From Planctomycetes bacterium RIFCSPHIGHO2_12_FULL_52_36 (GTDB taxonomy: Bacteria; Planctomycetota; Brocadiia; Brocadiales; Bathyanammoxibiaceae): DNA of 5,407 nucleotides. Under the pieces are notes generated by a model. The model saw nothing but the letters and a program-made list of their open reading frames with translations, had not been told where the DNA came from and made no database searches. Below, one piece after another: positions 4,940 through 5,407 of the stretch. The position numbers and the translations under genes were made by a program. The stretch is from assembly GCA_001828545.1 (NCBI GenBank), contig MHYW01000011.1, positions 1 to 5,407 of the forward strand, written 5' to 3'. Numbering within the stretch: position 1 is the first letter of the stretch; the number at the start of each line of letters is the position of its first letter.

Positions 4940-5407
4940 ATGTCACAAGAGCTATCCATTATTATCGTCAATTGGAATACCAGGGACCTCCTGCAGGAGT
5001 GTCTGGAGTCCCTTTATAGGACGACCAATGCCCCTTTTGACCTCTACGTGGTTGACAACGCCTCAACAGATGACAGCCCAGGCATGGTGAGGGCCCAATT
5101 CCCCCAGGCAAGACTTGTCGTAAACCAGAAAAACCTCGGTTTTGCCCCGGCCAATAACCAGATACTAAAGGGTATCCATACCCCTTTTGTCTTCCTCCTG
5201 AACCCTGACACGGTGTTACTGGAGGGGGCAATAACTGGGATGCTGGATTTCCTCAAGGCAAACCCTGACGCAGCCATCGTAGCACCTCAATATCTCAATA
5301 AGGACGGCACGAAACAAAACTCTTTTGACAATTTCCCCTCCCTGGCTGCTGAACTCCTCAATAAGGGCCTGCTGAGGGCGTTACTGCCGGGATGGTTCCC
5401 CAGCAAG
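4940..5407 (+). CDS. Family 2 glycosyltransferase, rhamnosyltransferase-like (3' end outside window)
   Basis: The window holds the first 156 codons with no stop; the gene continues past the end. Seen: LSIIIVNWNTRDLLQECLES (5-24), the canonical GT-A start of the WbbL/RfbF rhamnosyltransferase group; FDLYVVDNASTDDS (33-46); the signature NLGFAPANN (65-73); and LLNPDT (86-91), the form of the metal-binding motif usual in this subgroup. VAPQYLNKDG (114-123) follows as expected. Members are typically about 280-350 residues, so about half is visible. ATG 4940 starts just before the first strand. No good Shine-Dalgarno is visible, and the 160-base gap after the previous gene suggests this gene may have its own promoter, though I could not identify one. 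It probably adds a deoxyhexose to the same glycan. The family is secure; the sugar is inferred. Confidence 0.88.
   Translation, partial: MSQELSIIIVNWNTRDLLQECLESLYRTTNAPFDLYVVDNASTDDSPGMVRAQFPQARLVVNQKNLGFAPANNQILKGIHTPFVFLLNPDTVLLEGAITGMLDFLKANPDAAIVAPQYLNKDGTKQNSFDNFPSLAAELLNKGLLRALLPGWFPSK

Noticed and set aside
1..5407. CRISPR array, tRNA, rRNA, insertion sequence or transposase
   Set aside because: I saw no regularly spaced direct repeats, cloverleaf pattern, rRNA-like stretch or transposase motif on either strand.

Overview
This window looks like part of a lipopolysaccharide (LPS) or surface-glycan assembly cluster from a Gram-negative (diderm) bacterium, with two toxin-antitoxin (TA) cassettes lodged in the middle. 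All supported genes are on the + strand. The glycan genes are moderately GC-rich and use AGG heavily for arginine. The TA cassettes are clearly richer in A+T. WaaE-like glycosyltransferases and Kdo/WaaP-type sugar kinases point to an LPS-making cell. I cannot name the lineage from this sequence; environmental groups such as anammox planctomycetes, Nitrospirota or Desulfobacterota are possible but unproven.

Layout: (1) 48-914, a family 2 glycosyltransferase of the WaaE/KdtX type. (2) 907-2592, a 561-residue protein with two consecutive LPS-kinase-like domains, overlapping gene 1 by 8 bases. (3) 2612-3076, a PIN-domain (VapC-like) toxin, and 3060-3212, a 50-residue probable antitoxin behind a strong ribosome binding site. 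(4) 3213-3391, an intergenic stretch with a weak promoter candidate and a GC-rich hairpin element. (5) 3392-3586, an intact DUF2281-type antitoxin, followed at 3571-3621 by a 16-codon stump of a MazF/PemK-type toxin. (6) 3628-4779, a family 4 (GT-B) glycosyltransferase. (7) 4780-4939, an intergenic stretch with two hairpins, one of the same style as that in (4). (8) 4940 to the window end, the N-terminal part of a second family 2, rhamnosyltransferase-like enzyme.

Functionally, the three glycosyltransferases and the double kinase would build and phosphorylate an LPS core or related glycan at the inner membrane. The TA genes are unrelated in function and look like later insertions.

The most unusual feature is a palindromic repeat that is part of coding sequence. 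A perfect 28-bp palindrome encodes VGAYCNTPL near the C-terminus of gene 1. A diverged copy in the same reading frame encodes VGAYYGTPAP inside the first kinase domain of gene 2. This resembles the protein-coding palindromic elements described in Rickettsia. A third, unrelated palindrome sits in a loop of the second kinase domain. The clearest broken gene is the toxin stump next to its intact antitoxin.
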